In this document: in pieces, positions 19,520 to 27,839 of the stretch
Position numbering within the stretch: position 1 is the stretch's first letter
Layout: each line of letters opens with the position of its first letter
NCBI RefSeq assembly: GCF_007289895.1
Contig: NZ_CP041660.1
Location: forward strand, 1,364,001 to 1,428,000
Source: Catenovulum sediminis
GTDB taxonomy: Bacteria; Pseudomonadota; Gammaproteobacteria; Enterobacterales; Alteromonadaceae
Length of the DNA: 64,000 nucleotides
Reading direction: 5' to 3'
Translations under genes and position numbers: made by a program
Notes under the pieces: generated by a model
The model's database searches: none
What the model saw: only the letters and a program-made list of their open reading frames with translations
Told to the model about the DNA's origin: nothing

Positions 19520-22500
19520 TTACTTTAAAGGAAGTAACATCAATGTAACAGCATAAATATCAAACTTATTGAAAATTCCATTGATTCCACCCGTTCCAGT
19601 AAAGGTTTTGTTGCTTTTAAGATAGCTCATATTGTAAAAATCTTGCAATTTTATTGTATAACTACCCTTTTTTAGTTTGGCATTTAATGGCGTTGACAGA
19701 TTATTTACTAAATTTATCTCGTTTTTTTGCGTATGCGGCAATTGCACGACGCCTTCAGCCACAATTTTACCGGTTTGCGAATTTGTAACCTGCATCCATT
19801 TAACTCCGTTACTGATCCCTAAATTGATGGCATTGGCATGATTCGCATAATTAACTTGAATTGCATACAAACCTGCTTTAGATATCTGCACTTCATTAAC
19901 ACTGAGTACATCTTGCTGCGCCCCCCAATCTGCGATATACGCGCCACGCTCAGCATTTTTTAAGCCAACCGTAGAGCGGACATTTGCAGCATCTACCGGT
20001 ATGATTTTCGCCGCCTCTGTACACATCACTTGTGAATGATGGGATTTATTTCCTGAACTTTTGAATTGTGCGCTCGCGCTGTAACAGTTTTGTCCTTCAT
20101 TTGGATCGCTATCTAACCATTTCGAGGCAGTTAACTGGCTAGCTACCTGCACACCATTGCGGTAAATAGTGTATTCAACTCGCCCAGCTAAATTTTGCTT
20201 GTCGATTAATTGCACCTCAACATGGTGCGCTTTTTTGATAACCGCAAGCTTAGGCTCGTAGGGTGCGAAAACCTGTTCATCAAACTCTAAAGGATGACTT
20301 TCCACTCGCGTAATTTGCGAGCTGTAATGGGATGCAACTTTCAATTGTACAATCAGCTGATTTACAGGCTCTTTATCTAATTGTTGTAGCGAGATAGTAT
20401 CGGAAACAAGCTTGTTATTGAGCTTAATATTATCAACCGTATACCCCCCCTGTTCTATCGTTTTTGTAGGCAGAAGTAATTTTACGTTTAATTTTTTACC
20501 TTTGTAATCGTAGTTCTTGAGCGCTATTTCAGTTTGCTCAGAAAACCACTCCCGGCGCAACTTAGCGGTAATAAAAGGGGATATCTTCAAGCCATCTGCG
20601 GTTGCTTCTAAACCATAGACTTGATTTACCACTAAACTTAAATAGGCAGCGACCGACCATAATTGACGTTTTGAGTTAATCACTGGGCCTGATAATTGCG
20701 GATTTTGTTTATCCAGCATAATAGGTTGTGCGCTTAACCACTCTAAGTTTTCCATATTCGATAAGTTTAATGCGGCTGCTCGCATCAAGGTCTCATAAGC
20801 GGCATTGGCCACTTCGGTATTTTGCCCAATTTTAGCGGCTTTTAACCCATACGCAGTGACAAAAGGCCAGATGGCTCGGTTATGATAAATCGGAATGCCC
20901 GGTTGCTGTGGAAAAATAACAGGCGCGCCCATTGGACCATGTGGGTAGTTCGCTAATATTTCTTGCGTTTTTTGTTGATCAGCTATCCCACTGACAATGG
21001 CCAACGATTGCCCCAACCAATCAAACTTAGCCATTGGCTGATAATCAAAATGTGCGGCGGTTAAACTAGAATACATACCTGCTTCTGCTAACCACAAATG
21101 CTGATTAATCGCTTGTTTTAGTTGTTCAGCCCAAACAGCATATTTTTGCGCAAGTGCTTGATCTTCTTTTTCATTGGCTAAACGAGCGGCAAGCTGCAAA
21201 GCTTGATAATGACCAGCATTAGTCGAAAGCGACACTGCGCTCGCCATTGAAGACAAGTCATTAACTATCCAATTTGCATAACTTTGCTCACGCCAATCTA
21301 AAAATGATTGCTCCCCCATATACAATCCCAGTTCGGGATTGAAAGCGGCTAGGCGATCATTCTCAATACTCCCCACTAAAGCGGGCAGTGCGACATCTGC
21401 TAACGCTTTACGCTGCTTTGGTGGCAAGTTGTTCAACGCAGCTTCCGCGCCAAACGCCCAAGTCATACGATCGGTACTAACTGGCCAGCTACCGCCACTA
21501 CCGGTATCCTGAATAATCTGTAACCCAGCGTTTTCCGCTTTAACAAACTTTGAAGGTTGGATATTTTCTCTAAAGCTGGATGTTTTAAATTCAAGTGAAT
21601 TTTTTACCCGCACAGGATCTAACATCGCTAAACTTAAATCTGCAGCGTAGGATAAATCTCTTGTCCAAACGTAATTCCACTTTTCTCCGGTTTCAAAACA
21701 CTCACAGGCAATGGGCTGGCCTGCATTGTAATTGCCATCTTTAATTTCACTGACACTATCTAACTTCATTTCATCTATTGCCAACGCAAATAACGCATCA
21801 AATGCGATATTTCCGCTGCGGCTATAGGGCAATTCTGCATCTTCTGCATAAACACTATATTGCGGCACCGGATCTCTTAATGCCTGAGTCGTGGAATGGA
21901 CATATGTTCTTAAACCATTTTCTTCAGACTGAATGGAAAAGGTCGCCCCTTCAAGTTGCTCATCAAAAGTTGAAAACTCCAGTTGTACTTTATTTGCCCC
22001 CCGGACATGCGGCGCTTTTTCACCACTGCCAATGGTTTTTAATAATTTAACCGTCAAATAAGGCTGGCTTTTATCCTGCATGTCCAAAATAAATTGATAA
22101 ACCCCTGTTTTTTCAACAAACAAGCTATCTTCTGGACCACCCGCTAATTGCAAAGGGTAGGTTTTATTTAAGCTAATCATCTGAATTTGATTGCCATTCA
22201 CGACCCACTCATACGCCCAGTCACTTGGCGCTATTTTAAATCCATGGTTACCAATGGTAATTTTCGCTTGCGCCGAGAATACACCTGGCTTGCCGTCCAT
22301 TTGCAATAAAGGCGTCGCTGCACTCCAACCATTAAAACCACCGCGTATATACAAGGTATTGCCGGGTACATATTGATTTTTTTGCTGTGCTTGAGCCGCT
22401 CTAGGAGTGCTCGAGGAATGAGAGGCATTAAGGGAATTAGGGGCGGTAGGACTGGTTTGAATACAGCCTGTTAATGCGAGGGCCGCGATGATATAGCGCA

Positions 22501-22534
22501 AAGCGCCTGAACCAAAAGCAAACTTTAAAAACAT
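19520..22534 (-). CDS. Six-hairpin glycosidase lipoprotein, GH15/GH133-like, probable glucan hydrolase
   Basis: A 1004-residue lipoprotein (signal ends LALTGC, Cys24). Three parts are visible. Residues 55-165 form an N-terminal domain resembling carbohydrate-binding modules (LYIRGGFNGWS, KPGVFSAQAKI). From about 225 to 690 is an alpha-helical toroid with GEKWNYVWTRDLSYAADL, SGGSWPVSTDRMTWAFG, NAGHYQALQLAARLANE and IPIYHNRAIWPFVTAYG. The C-terminal region, from about 860, looks like a jelly-roll binding domain. The toroid motifs resemble glucoamylase or amylo-1,6-glucosidase families, and context points to maltodextrin; the exact specificity is not settled. AAGG precedes the ATG. An operator lies 66 bases upstream. 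Confidence 0.7.
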   Translation of the reverse strand: MFLKFAFGSGALRYIIAALALTGCIQTSPTAPNSLNASHSSSTPRAAQAQQKNQYVPGNTLYIRGGFNGWSAATPLLQMDGKPGVFSAQAKITIGNHGFKIAPSDWAYEWVVNGNQIQMISLNKTYPLQLAGGPEDSLFVEKTGVYQFILDMQDKSQPYLTVKLLKTIGSGEKAPHVRGANKVQLEFSTFDEQLEGATFSIQSEENGLRTYVHSTTQALRDPVPQYSVYAEDAELPYSRSGNIAFDALFALAIDEMKLDSVSEIKDGNYNAGQPIACECFETGEKWNYVWTRDLSYAADLSLAMLDPVRVKNSLEFKTSSFRENIQPSKFVKAENAGLQIIQDTGSGGSWPVSTDRMTWAFGAEAALNNLPPKQRKALADVALPALVGSIENDRLAAFNPELGLYMGEQSFLDWREQSYANWIVNDLSSMASAVSLSTNAGHYQALQLAARLANEKEDQALAQKYAVWAEQLKQAINQHLWLAEAGMYSSLTAAHFDYQPMAKFDWLGQSLAIVSGIADQQKTQEILANYPHGPMGAPVIFPQQPGIPIYHNRAIWPFVTAYGLKAAKIGQNTEVANAAYETLMRAAALNLSNMENLEWLSAQPIMLDKQNPQLSGPVINSKRQLWSVAAYLSLVVNQVYGLEATADGLKISPFITAKLRREWFSEQTEIALKNYDYKGKKLNVKLLLPTKTIEQGGYTVDNIKLNNKLVSDTISLQQLDKEPVNQLIVQLKVASHYSSQITRVESHPLEFDEQVFAPYEPKLAVIKKAHHVEVQLIDKQNLAGRVEYTIYRNGVQVASQLTASKWLDSDPNEGQNCYSASAQFKSSGNKSHHSQVMCTEAAKIIPVDAANVRSTVGLKNAERGAYIADWGAQQDVLSVNEVQISKAGLYAIQVNYANHANAINLGISNGVKWMQVTNSQTGKIVAEGVVQLPHTQKNEINLVNNLSTPLNAKLKKGSYTIKLQDFYNMSYLKSNKTFTGTGGINGIFNKFDIYAVTLMLLPLK

Positions 22535-22599
22535 TTTATTAACCTTCTGATCTCAATAGCATTCATGTTAGACCGAAGGTAGGCAGTTCAGCAATTTCC

Positions 22600-22613
22600 T
22601 GCATACGTATTCA
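22600..22613 (-). promoter_or_regulatory. LacI-type operator and promoter of the six-hairpin glycosidase gene
   Basis: The plus strand reads TGCATACGTATTCA, a 14-base site with the ATACGTAT core. Read on the minus strand, the site is followed after 5 bases by TTGCTG (22594-22589), an 18-base spacer and TAACAT (22570-22565). That is the same arrangement as at the TonB-receptor and alpha-glucosidase sites. The start codon is at 22534. Confidence 0.8.
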
Positions 22614-22746
22614 CATTTATTATTAACAAATACGATACATTATTTAATAGTTTAAGGGATTTACAGGCAACAATAAGATAAACTGCCCGCGACAACAGAC
22701 AAATGCACAAATCAAACACACACAGTGTTTATAAAGGAGAAAGCCC

Positions 22747-24669
22747 ATGGGACGAACACTTGCACCATTAATTTTTATCATAACTTGTTTATTTACCGCC
22801 CTCGCACACAGCCAGCAGCAACTCCCAACAGAAGCTTTCGCCAGCAAACCCGATGTTGATAATGTCAAACTTTCACCGGATGGAAAACACGCAGCTTCAC
22901 TGGTCCGTATTAACATGCCGGACAAAAAAGGAACCGCAATAAATTTATTTAACCTAATTGCGAATAAAGCCAGTTACCCTGTTTTTGTCGATGATAAAAA
23001 ATATGTAATCACAAATTTACGCTGGGCCAATGATAAAATGCTGTTAATAACAGCTAAGTTTGCCAGTACTTGGAATGGCACGCCGATCAGTGAATCGCGA
23101 TTATTGACGTATGACTTGGCAGAACAAAAACTAAAAGCCTTATTACCTGCCTCTTTTTTAAAACGACTGCGATTTATTCCTAACGTACAAAGCAATATTG
23201 TTGATATTTTACCGGATGATCCAAACTACATTTTATTACAAATAGGTGGACATGAGCCGCAAGGAGAACCAGCTGTGGTAAAGGTTAGCTTGTATAGAGG
23301 GGGCAATACTCACTATATACAAGCTGCTCAAAAGGGGATCTTCGACTGGATAACCGACAGACAAGGTGAGGTGAAAATTGCTGTACATAGGGACGATACA
23401 AAATATACCATCATGTACGTACCTGAGGGTGAAGATGACAAAAGCGATTTTACTAAACTCTGGAGTTTCGAAGCTTTCTCTGCCGAACAGGTTTGGCCCT
23501 TGGGCTTTGCTAAAGATCCAAATATCTTATATGTCAGAGCATTACACGAAGATAAAGATGCCATTTTTAAAGTTAATTTAGCCAGTCAAGATAAAACGTT
23601 AGAGTTAGTGATGGCGGACAGCAAATACGATATTGCCAGCCATTTAAAATATTCGTACAAAATCGGTGATGTAATCGGTGCCGGTGAACGCTATTGGCAT
23701 CCAGATTACATCAACTTTAAAAAGGCAGTAAATAAAGCGCTGCCTAATGCCGACAATTACATCGTCTCAACCAGTCGAGATGAAAACCACTATATCGTAT
23801 TAAGTACCAGCGATACTGAAGCCGGCATGTATATTTTAGGCAATAGAGAAAAGAGCTCTATGTCTGTTTTAGCTTACCGATATAAACATCTAACACCTGA
23901 CGTTTTAGCGCAAAAAACAAAAATTAGTTACAAAGCGCGAGATGGTTTGCAAATAGAAGGTTATTTAACACTGCCACTTGGCGAAACAAAGAAAAAACTG
24001 CCAACCATCATATTCCCTCATGGTGGCCCAATCAGTTACGACGATGACGGATTTGACTATTGGACTCAATTTTTAGCGAACCGCGGCTATGCAGTTTTAC
24101 AAATGAATTTTAGAGGCTCATATGGTTATGGCTTTAATTTTATGAGTTTAGGTATCGCTTCTTGGGGGCAAGCGATGCAAGATGACGTTGAAGATGGCAC
24201 GCGCTGGATAATTGAAGAAGGCATTGCGGACCCCAACAAAATTTGTATTTTGGGTGCCAGTTATGGTGGTTATGCGGCTTTAATGGGCGCGGTAAAAACA
24301 CCTGATTTATATAAATGCGCGGTCAGTTTTGGCGGTGTCACCGACGTTGAATATCTCGTCAAATCAACACGGCGTTTTACCAATCATGACATCGTAAAAA
24401 AACAAGTAGGTGATGACTATGACAAACTTTGGGAACACTCGCCGTTAAAACATGCTAAAAAAATCAAAATTCCCGTTTTATTAATTCATGGGGAAAAAGA
24501 CCGAGTGGTTCGTGCGCACCATAGTGAAGAAATGTACGATGAGTTGCAGGATGAAGATAAAGACGTGCAATATATTGAACTGGAAGATGGTGACCACTAT
24601 TTATCTAATGCTGAACATAGATTAACCACATTTAAAGCCATCGAAAGATTTTTGCAAAAGGTGATGTAA
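22747..24669 (+). CDS. Secreted S9-family prolyl oligopeptidase-like peptidase
   Basis: A 640-residue protein with a signal peptide (LIFIITCLFTALAHSQ, cleavage near residue 22), a beta-propeller region (about 35-380) and a C-terminal alpha/beta-hydrolase domain. The catalytic triad is Ser505 in GASYGGYA, Asp585 in HGEKDRVV and His617 in EDGDHYLSN. This layout is that of acylaminoacyl/dipeptidyl peptidase-like S9 enzymes acting on short peptides in the periplasm. A strong AAAGGAG precedes the ATG. It is divergent from the glycosidase gene and shares its 212-base upstream gap. A link to glucan use is not evident from the sequence. Confidence 0.88.
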   Translation: MGRTLAPLIFIITCLFTALAHSQQQLPTEAFASKPDVDNVKLSPDGKHAASLVRINMPDKKGTAINLFNLIANKASYPVFVDDKKYVITNLRWANDKMLLITAKFASTWNGTPISESRLLTYDLAEQKLKALLPASFLKRLRFIPNVQSNIVDILPDDPNYILLQIGGHEPQGEPAVVKVSLYRGGNTHYIQAAQKGIFDWITDRQGEVKIAVHRDDTKYTIMYVPEGEDDKSDFTKLWSFEAFSAEQVWPLGFAKDPNILYVRALHEDKDAIFKVNLASQDKTLELVMADSKYDIASHLKYSYKIGDVIGAGERYWHPDYINFKKAVNKALPNADNYIVSTSRDENHYIVLSTSDTEAGMYILGNREKSSMSVLAYRYKHLTPDVLAQKTKISYKARDGLQIEGYLTLPLGETKKKLPTIIFPHGGPISYDDDGFDYWTQFLANRGYAVLQMNFRGSYGYGFNFMSLGIASWGQAMQDDVEDGTRWIIEEGIADPNKICILGASYGGYAALMGAVKTPDLYKCAVSFGGVTDVEYLVKSTRRFTNHDIVKKQVGDDYDKLWEHSPLKHAKKIKIPVLLIHGEKDRVVRAHHSEEMYDELQDEDKDVQYIELEDGDHYLSNAEHRLTTFKAIERFLQKVM

Positions 24670-24695
24670 ATAATCTAACGACAGCAACGGCAGGC

Positions 24696-24729
24696 AGACA
24701 CAAGCAGCTAAAACTAGCAGCTTGTGTCT
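24696..24729. terminator. Possible bidirectional terminator between convergent genes
   Basis: AGACACAAGC (24696-24705) pairs with GCTTGTGTCT (24720-24729), extended inward by a few more pairs. It lies between the convergent S9 peptidase and halogenase genes. There is no convincing T-run on either side, so it could be a factor-dependent or weak terminator. Confidence 0.4.
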
Positions 24730-24764
24730 TGTCAGTGTATTGGCAGTGTATTGACAGTCCCTTA

Positions 24765-26270
24765 TCAACCTTGAGTTAAATGTGTTTGATGTGAAGCAAA
24801 GTTAAGCGCACAACCATGCAAAAATGATTCTATATTTTGCTCTTTGTACAAATCACCTTGCCCGGGTTGGTTTTCAGCTAAAGCCGGAAAAACACCATAC
24901 CCTGCCAACAAACAATGCCAAGACATAGAGCTAAAGTGATTTTCGATACCTTGCCGGTTAATTTCCTTTGTTAAATCTTCTTGTCGGTACCAAACATCAA
25001 GTATGTGCCGCAAAGAATTAGATAGCTGCATATTCTCTCGATTTGCGCGCCAGTATTCAGAATCGCAACGCGTATTCAGTTTGTAGTGAGCAACAATATA
25101 ATCTCGCACGCGCTCATATCGCTCATGCATTTTCGAATTATATTCGGCTTGCAATGCATTTGAAAAGTGACCTTCTTGATATTTTAAAATAAACAATTCA
25201 ATTGCTATTTGCACCAAATGCAAGGCGGTTGCCTCTAAAGGCTCTATAAATCCCTGAGACAAACCGACCGCCAAACAATTATTCTGCCAGTGTTTATTCA
25301 GTTGCCCTACTCGCATTTTAAGGTGTCGACATTCCACCTCACTCTCTAACATGTTCAAATGTTTTCTAAATTCAATTTCTGCCTGTTCATCTGAGATAAA
25401 GTCAGAACTGTAAACATAGCCATTACCAAACCTATTGGTTAATGGAATGTTCCAACACCACCCGTTAGACAAAGCATCTGCTTGCGTATATACCGGGATA
25501 TTGTGCAAGCTTTGAGCGTCATGTGAGGTTGGCATCACCACAGCAGAATCATTGAACAAATTATCTTTAAACGACTGAAAAGGTACATTAAGTGTTTTTT
25601 GCATTAAAACTGCAGCGAAACCACTACAATCAATAAAAAAATCGCCTTCATATTTCTGGCCATTTTCGCCCGTTAAACGGGCAATATCACCATTGGTCTT
25701 TTGTTCAACTGAGGTGATTTTGTCACTGACATGTTTCACACCACGCGAAATTGCTAAACGTTTTAAAAATTGCCCTAACAGATGCGAATCAAAGTGATAG
25801 CCATATTCCATTCTAAACGGAAAATTTTCTGGTGTGACGGGCGCTTTGTTTTGCGAGGCCAAAACACCATTAATAAAAAAATCAGAGGGCCGGGTGTTTA
25901 CATCCAGTCCCAATCTTCTGGTTCGGCAATTGACTTCAAAAGCGCGTCGGGTAAAAGTATCCACCTGCGACACGAAAGGATGCGAATATTGAGAAATGCC
26001 AGATTCAGGGCTCCAGTTAGCGAATTTAATATCGACCTTATAGGTCGCATTACATTCTGACATCCAGTCAGACTCTGCCACATCAATTATTTCAAAAAAG
26101 CGTTTCAGTGTTGGTGTAGAGCCTTCCCCCACCCCAACAATACCAATTTCTGGTGATTCGATTAAACTGACTGTGACCCCTAAATCTGACCATTTTTTTA
26201 TCAGTAGATTTGCGGCCATCCAACCAGCCGTGCCACCGCCAAGAATGACAATATTTTTAGCCTGTACCAT
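24765..26270 (-). CDS. Flavin-dependent tryptophan halogenase-like protein (first copy)
   Basis: About 501 residues. The N-terminal FAD-binding GGGTAGWMAA and the second family motif GWCWNIPL (W-x-W-x-I-P) are present, as is the lysine-containing ATYKVDIKFANW segment matching the catalytic-lysine region of PrnA/RebH. In the GFIEPLEAT motif an alanine stands where PrnA has serine next to its catalytic glutamate. The ATG at 26270 starts one base after the stop of the other halogenase gene, so translation is probably coupled; a longer frame back to 26333 has no family similarity in its lead. Substrate unknown. Sister genes commonly sit beside carbohydrate TonB receptors, as here. Confidence 0.85.
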   Translation of the reverse strand: MVQAKNIVILGGGTAGWMAANLLIKKWSDLGVTVSLIESPEIGIVGVGEGSTPTLKRFFEIIDVAESDWMSECNATYKVDIKFANWSPESGISQYSHPFVSQVDTFTRRAFEVNCRTRRLGLDVNTRPSDFFINGVLASQNKAPVTPENFPFRMEYGYHFDSHLLGQFLKRLAISRGVKHVSDKITSVEQKTNGDIARLTGENGQKYEGDFFIDCSGFAAVLMQKTLNVPFQSFKDNLFNDSAVVMPTSHDAQSLHNIPVYTQADALSNGWCWNIPLTNRFGNGYVYSSDFISDEQAEIEFRKHLNMLESEVECRHLKMRVGQLNKHWQNNCLAVGLSQGFIEPLEATALHLVQIAIELFILKYQEGHFSNALQAEYNSKMHERYERVRDYIVAHYKLNTRCDSEYWRANRENMQLSNSLRHILDVWYRQEDLTKEINRQGIENHFSSMSWHCLLAGYGVFPALAENQPGQGDLYKEQNIESFLHGCALNFASHQTHLTQG

Positions 26271-26271
26271 G

Positions 26272-27762
26272 TTAGCCACCACAAAACATTTTAATAAACT
26301 GGTCATGCTCAGGCATTTGGGCAACCGGTGCATATTTAGCTTTTTTCATATTGCTTAATATTTCTTGCAACTTGTCTTGTGAAAACTGATTTGCCAGAGG
26401 GTGATAATCGTTAGGCTTGAGTCCTTGCCCCAACATGACCTGCACCCAGGAAGCTTCCCAAAAAATATCCAAATCTTCATGCGTGATAGTGCCATTTGCT
26501 TTAAATAGATCAATTTTGTCCTGCAAACGTTTGGGCACTTCTAAATTTTGCATGTCTCGCCAAAACTGACTATCGTCTCTGTCCGTAACATAGTAGTGCA
26601 ATATAATAAAATCGCGAATTAACTCATACTCCAGTTTAGATTGACGGTTATATTCAGCTACTTGGGTGTCATCAATTCCTGCGTGCGGGAAAAATTTCAA
26701 CAAACGCACAACTGCCGCTTGCACTAGATAAATGCTGGTTGACTCCAAAGGTTCTAAAAAGCCACTAGATAAGCCAACCGCTACCACATTTTTATTCCAC
26801 TGTTTGCGTGTGCGTCCGGTTTTAAATTTGATCAGTTTCGGCTCGCCCAGAGCTTTTGTATCTAAATTATTTAACAGAATATGTTGCGCTTCATCATCAC
26901 TATAATAACGACTACTGTAAACTAAACCATTGCCATTTCTGTGCTGTAGCGGAATACGCCACTGCCAGCCTGCTTCATGTGCAATAGAACGCGTATAGGG
27001 CGCGGTTTTTTCATGTCTTTCCGAAGGCACTGCAATCGCTCTGTCGCAAGGTAACCAATGGCTCCAATCATCAAACCCTGTGCCAAGTTTCTGGTTAATT
27101 AACAAACCTCTGAAGCCGGAACAATCAATAAAAAGGTCGCCTTCAATTGTACCGCCACCTTTTAACGACAAAGACTGAACATGGCCATTCGCTGGGTTCA
27201 AATTAACCTCTTCAATGAAACCTTCTGTTCGTTTGACTCCCATTTTTTCACTGATTTTTCTTAAATATTGACCATATAAACCAGAGTCAAAATGATATGC
27301 GTATTTAACTTCAAACAATGGGTCTTTGACTTGCAGCTTAGCAAATTTTCCTTCTAGACATGCATGGTAATTAATATCGTGCTGCCATAGGTCATTGTCC
27401 ATGCCAAGCTGGTTAGCACGAACCCAAAGGTGATGAAAATGACAAAAAGCTAGACTTTTGCCTGGCGCACTAAAAGTATGAAAATAGTCCTCACCTTTGA
27501 CACGCCAGTTTTCAAATTTTATCGCAAGCTTGATGGTGGCCTTGGTTTCCCGCATAAATTCGGCTTCATTAATGCCAAGCACTTCGTTAACATGCTGAAT
27601 GGGCGGTATAGTAGCTTCACCCACACCGACAATTCCTATTGAATCTGACTCGACTAGCTCAATATCAACAACATTACCCAGCACTTTTTTAAGCAAAGCA
27701 GCAGACATCCAACCAGATGTGCCGCCACCCACGACAACAACTTTTTTTATATTTTTATTCAT
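26272..27762 (-). CDS. Flavin-dependent tryptophan halogenase-like protein (second copy)
   Basis: About 496 residues with the full set of family motifs: VVVVGGGTSGWMSAALL at the FAD site, ATIKLAIKFENW around the catalytic lysine, the W-x-W-x-I-P motif as GWQWRIPL and GFLEPLEST near the glutamate. It is clearly paralogous to the adjacent copy but diverged. The ATG at 27762 is preferred to a GTG one codon earlier. It is the first gene after the TonB receptor and a terminator hairpin. Activity as a true halogenase is a family inference; no tryptophan-derived product genes are nearby. Confidence 0.86.
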   Translation of the reverse strand: MNKNIKKVVVVGGGTSGWMSAALLKKVLGNVVDIELVESDSIGIVGVGEATIPPIQHVNEVLGINEAEFMRETKATIKLAIKFENWRVKGEDYFHTFSAPGKSLAFCHFHHLWVRANQLGMDNDLWQHDINYHACLEGKFAKLQVKDPLFEVKYAYHFDSGLYGQYLRKISEKMGVKRTEGFIEEVNLNPANGHVQSLSLKGGGTIEGDLFIDCSGFRGLLINQKLGTGFDDWSHWLPCDRAIAVPSERHEKTAPYTRSIAHEAGWQWRIPLQHRNGNGLVYSSRYYSDDEAQHILLNNLDTKALGEPKLIKFKTGRTRKQWNKNVVAVGLSSGFLEPLESTSIYLVQAAVVRLLKFFPHAGIDDTQVAEYNRQSKLEYELIRDFIILHYYVTDRDDSQFWRDMQNLEVPKRLQDKIDLFKANGTITHEDLDIFWEASWVQVMLGQGLKPNDYHPLANQFSQDKLQEILSNMKKAKYAPVAQMPEHDQFIKMFCGG

Positions 27763-27783
27763 CACTATAATTCCGCTTAAAAA

Positions 27784-27813
27784 AAAACCCTACTAGCATG
27801 CTAGCAGGGTTTT
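27784..27813 (-). terminator. Intrinsic terminator or attenuator after the TonB receptor gene
   Basis: An interrupted palindrome (AAAACCCT at 27784-27791, inner CTAGCATGCTAG at 27793-27804, AGGGTTTT at 27806-27813) forms a strong hairpin on the minus strand with one G-U pair and is followed by a run of 9 T-equivalents. It lies between the TonB receptor stop and the halogenase pair, so it should reduce their expression relative to the receptor. Confidence 0.85.
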
Positions 27814-27839
27814 TGCGTTTTTGTTACTGACCACAAATA

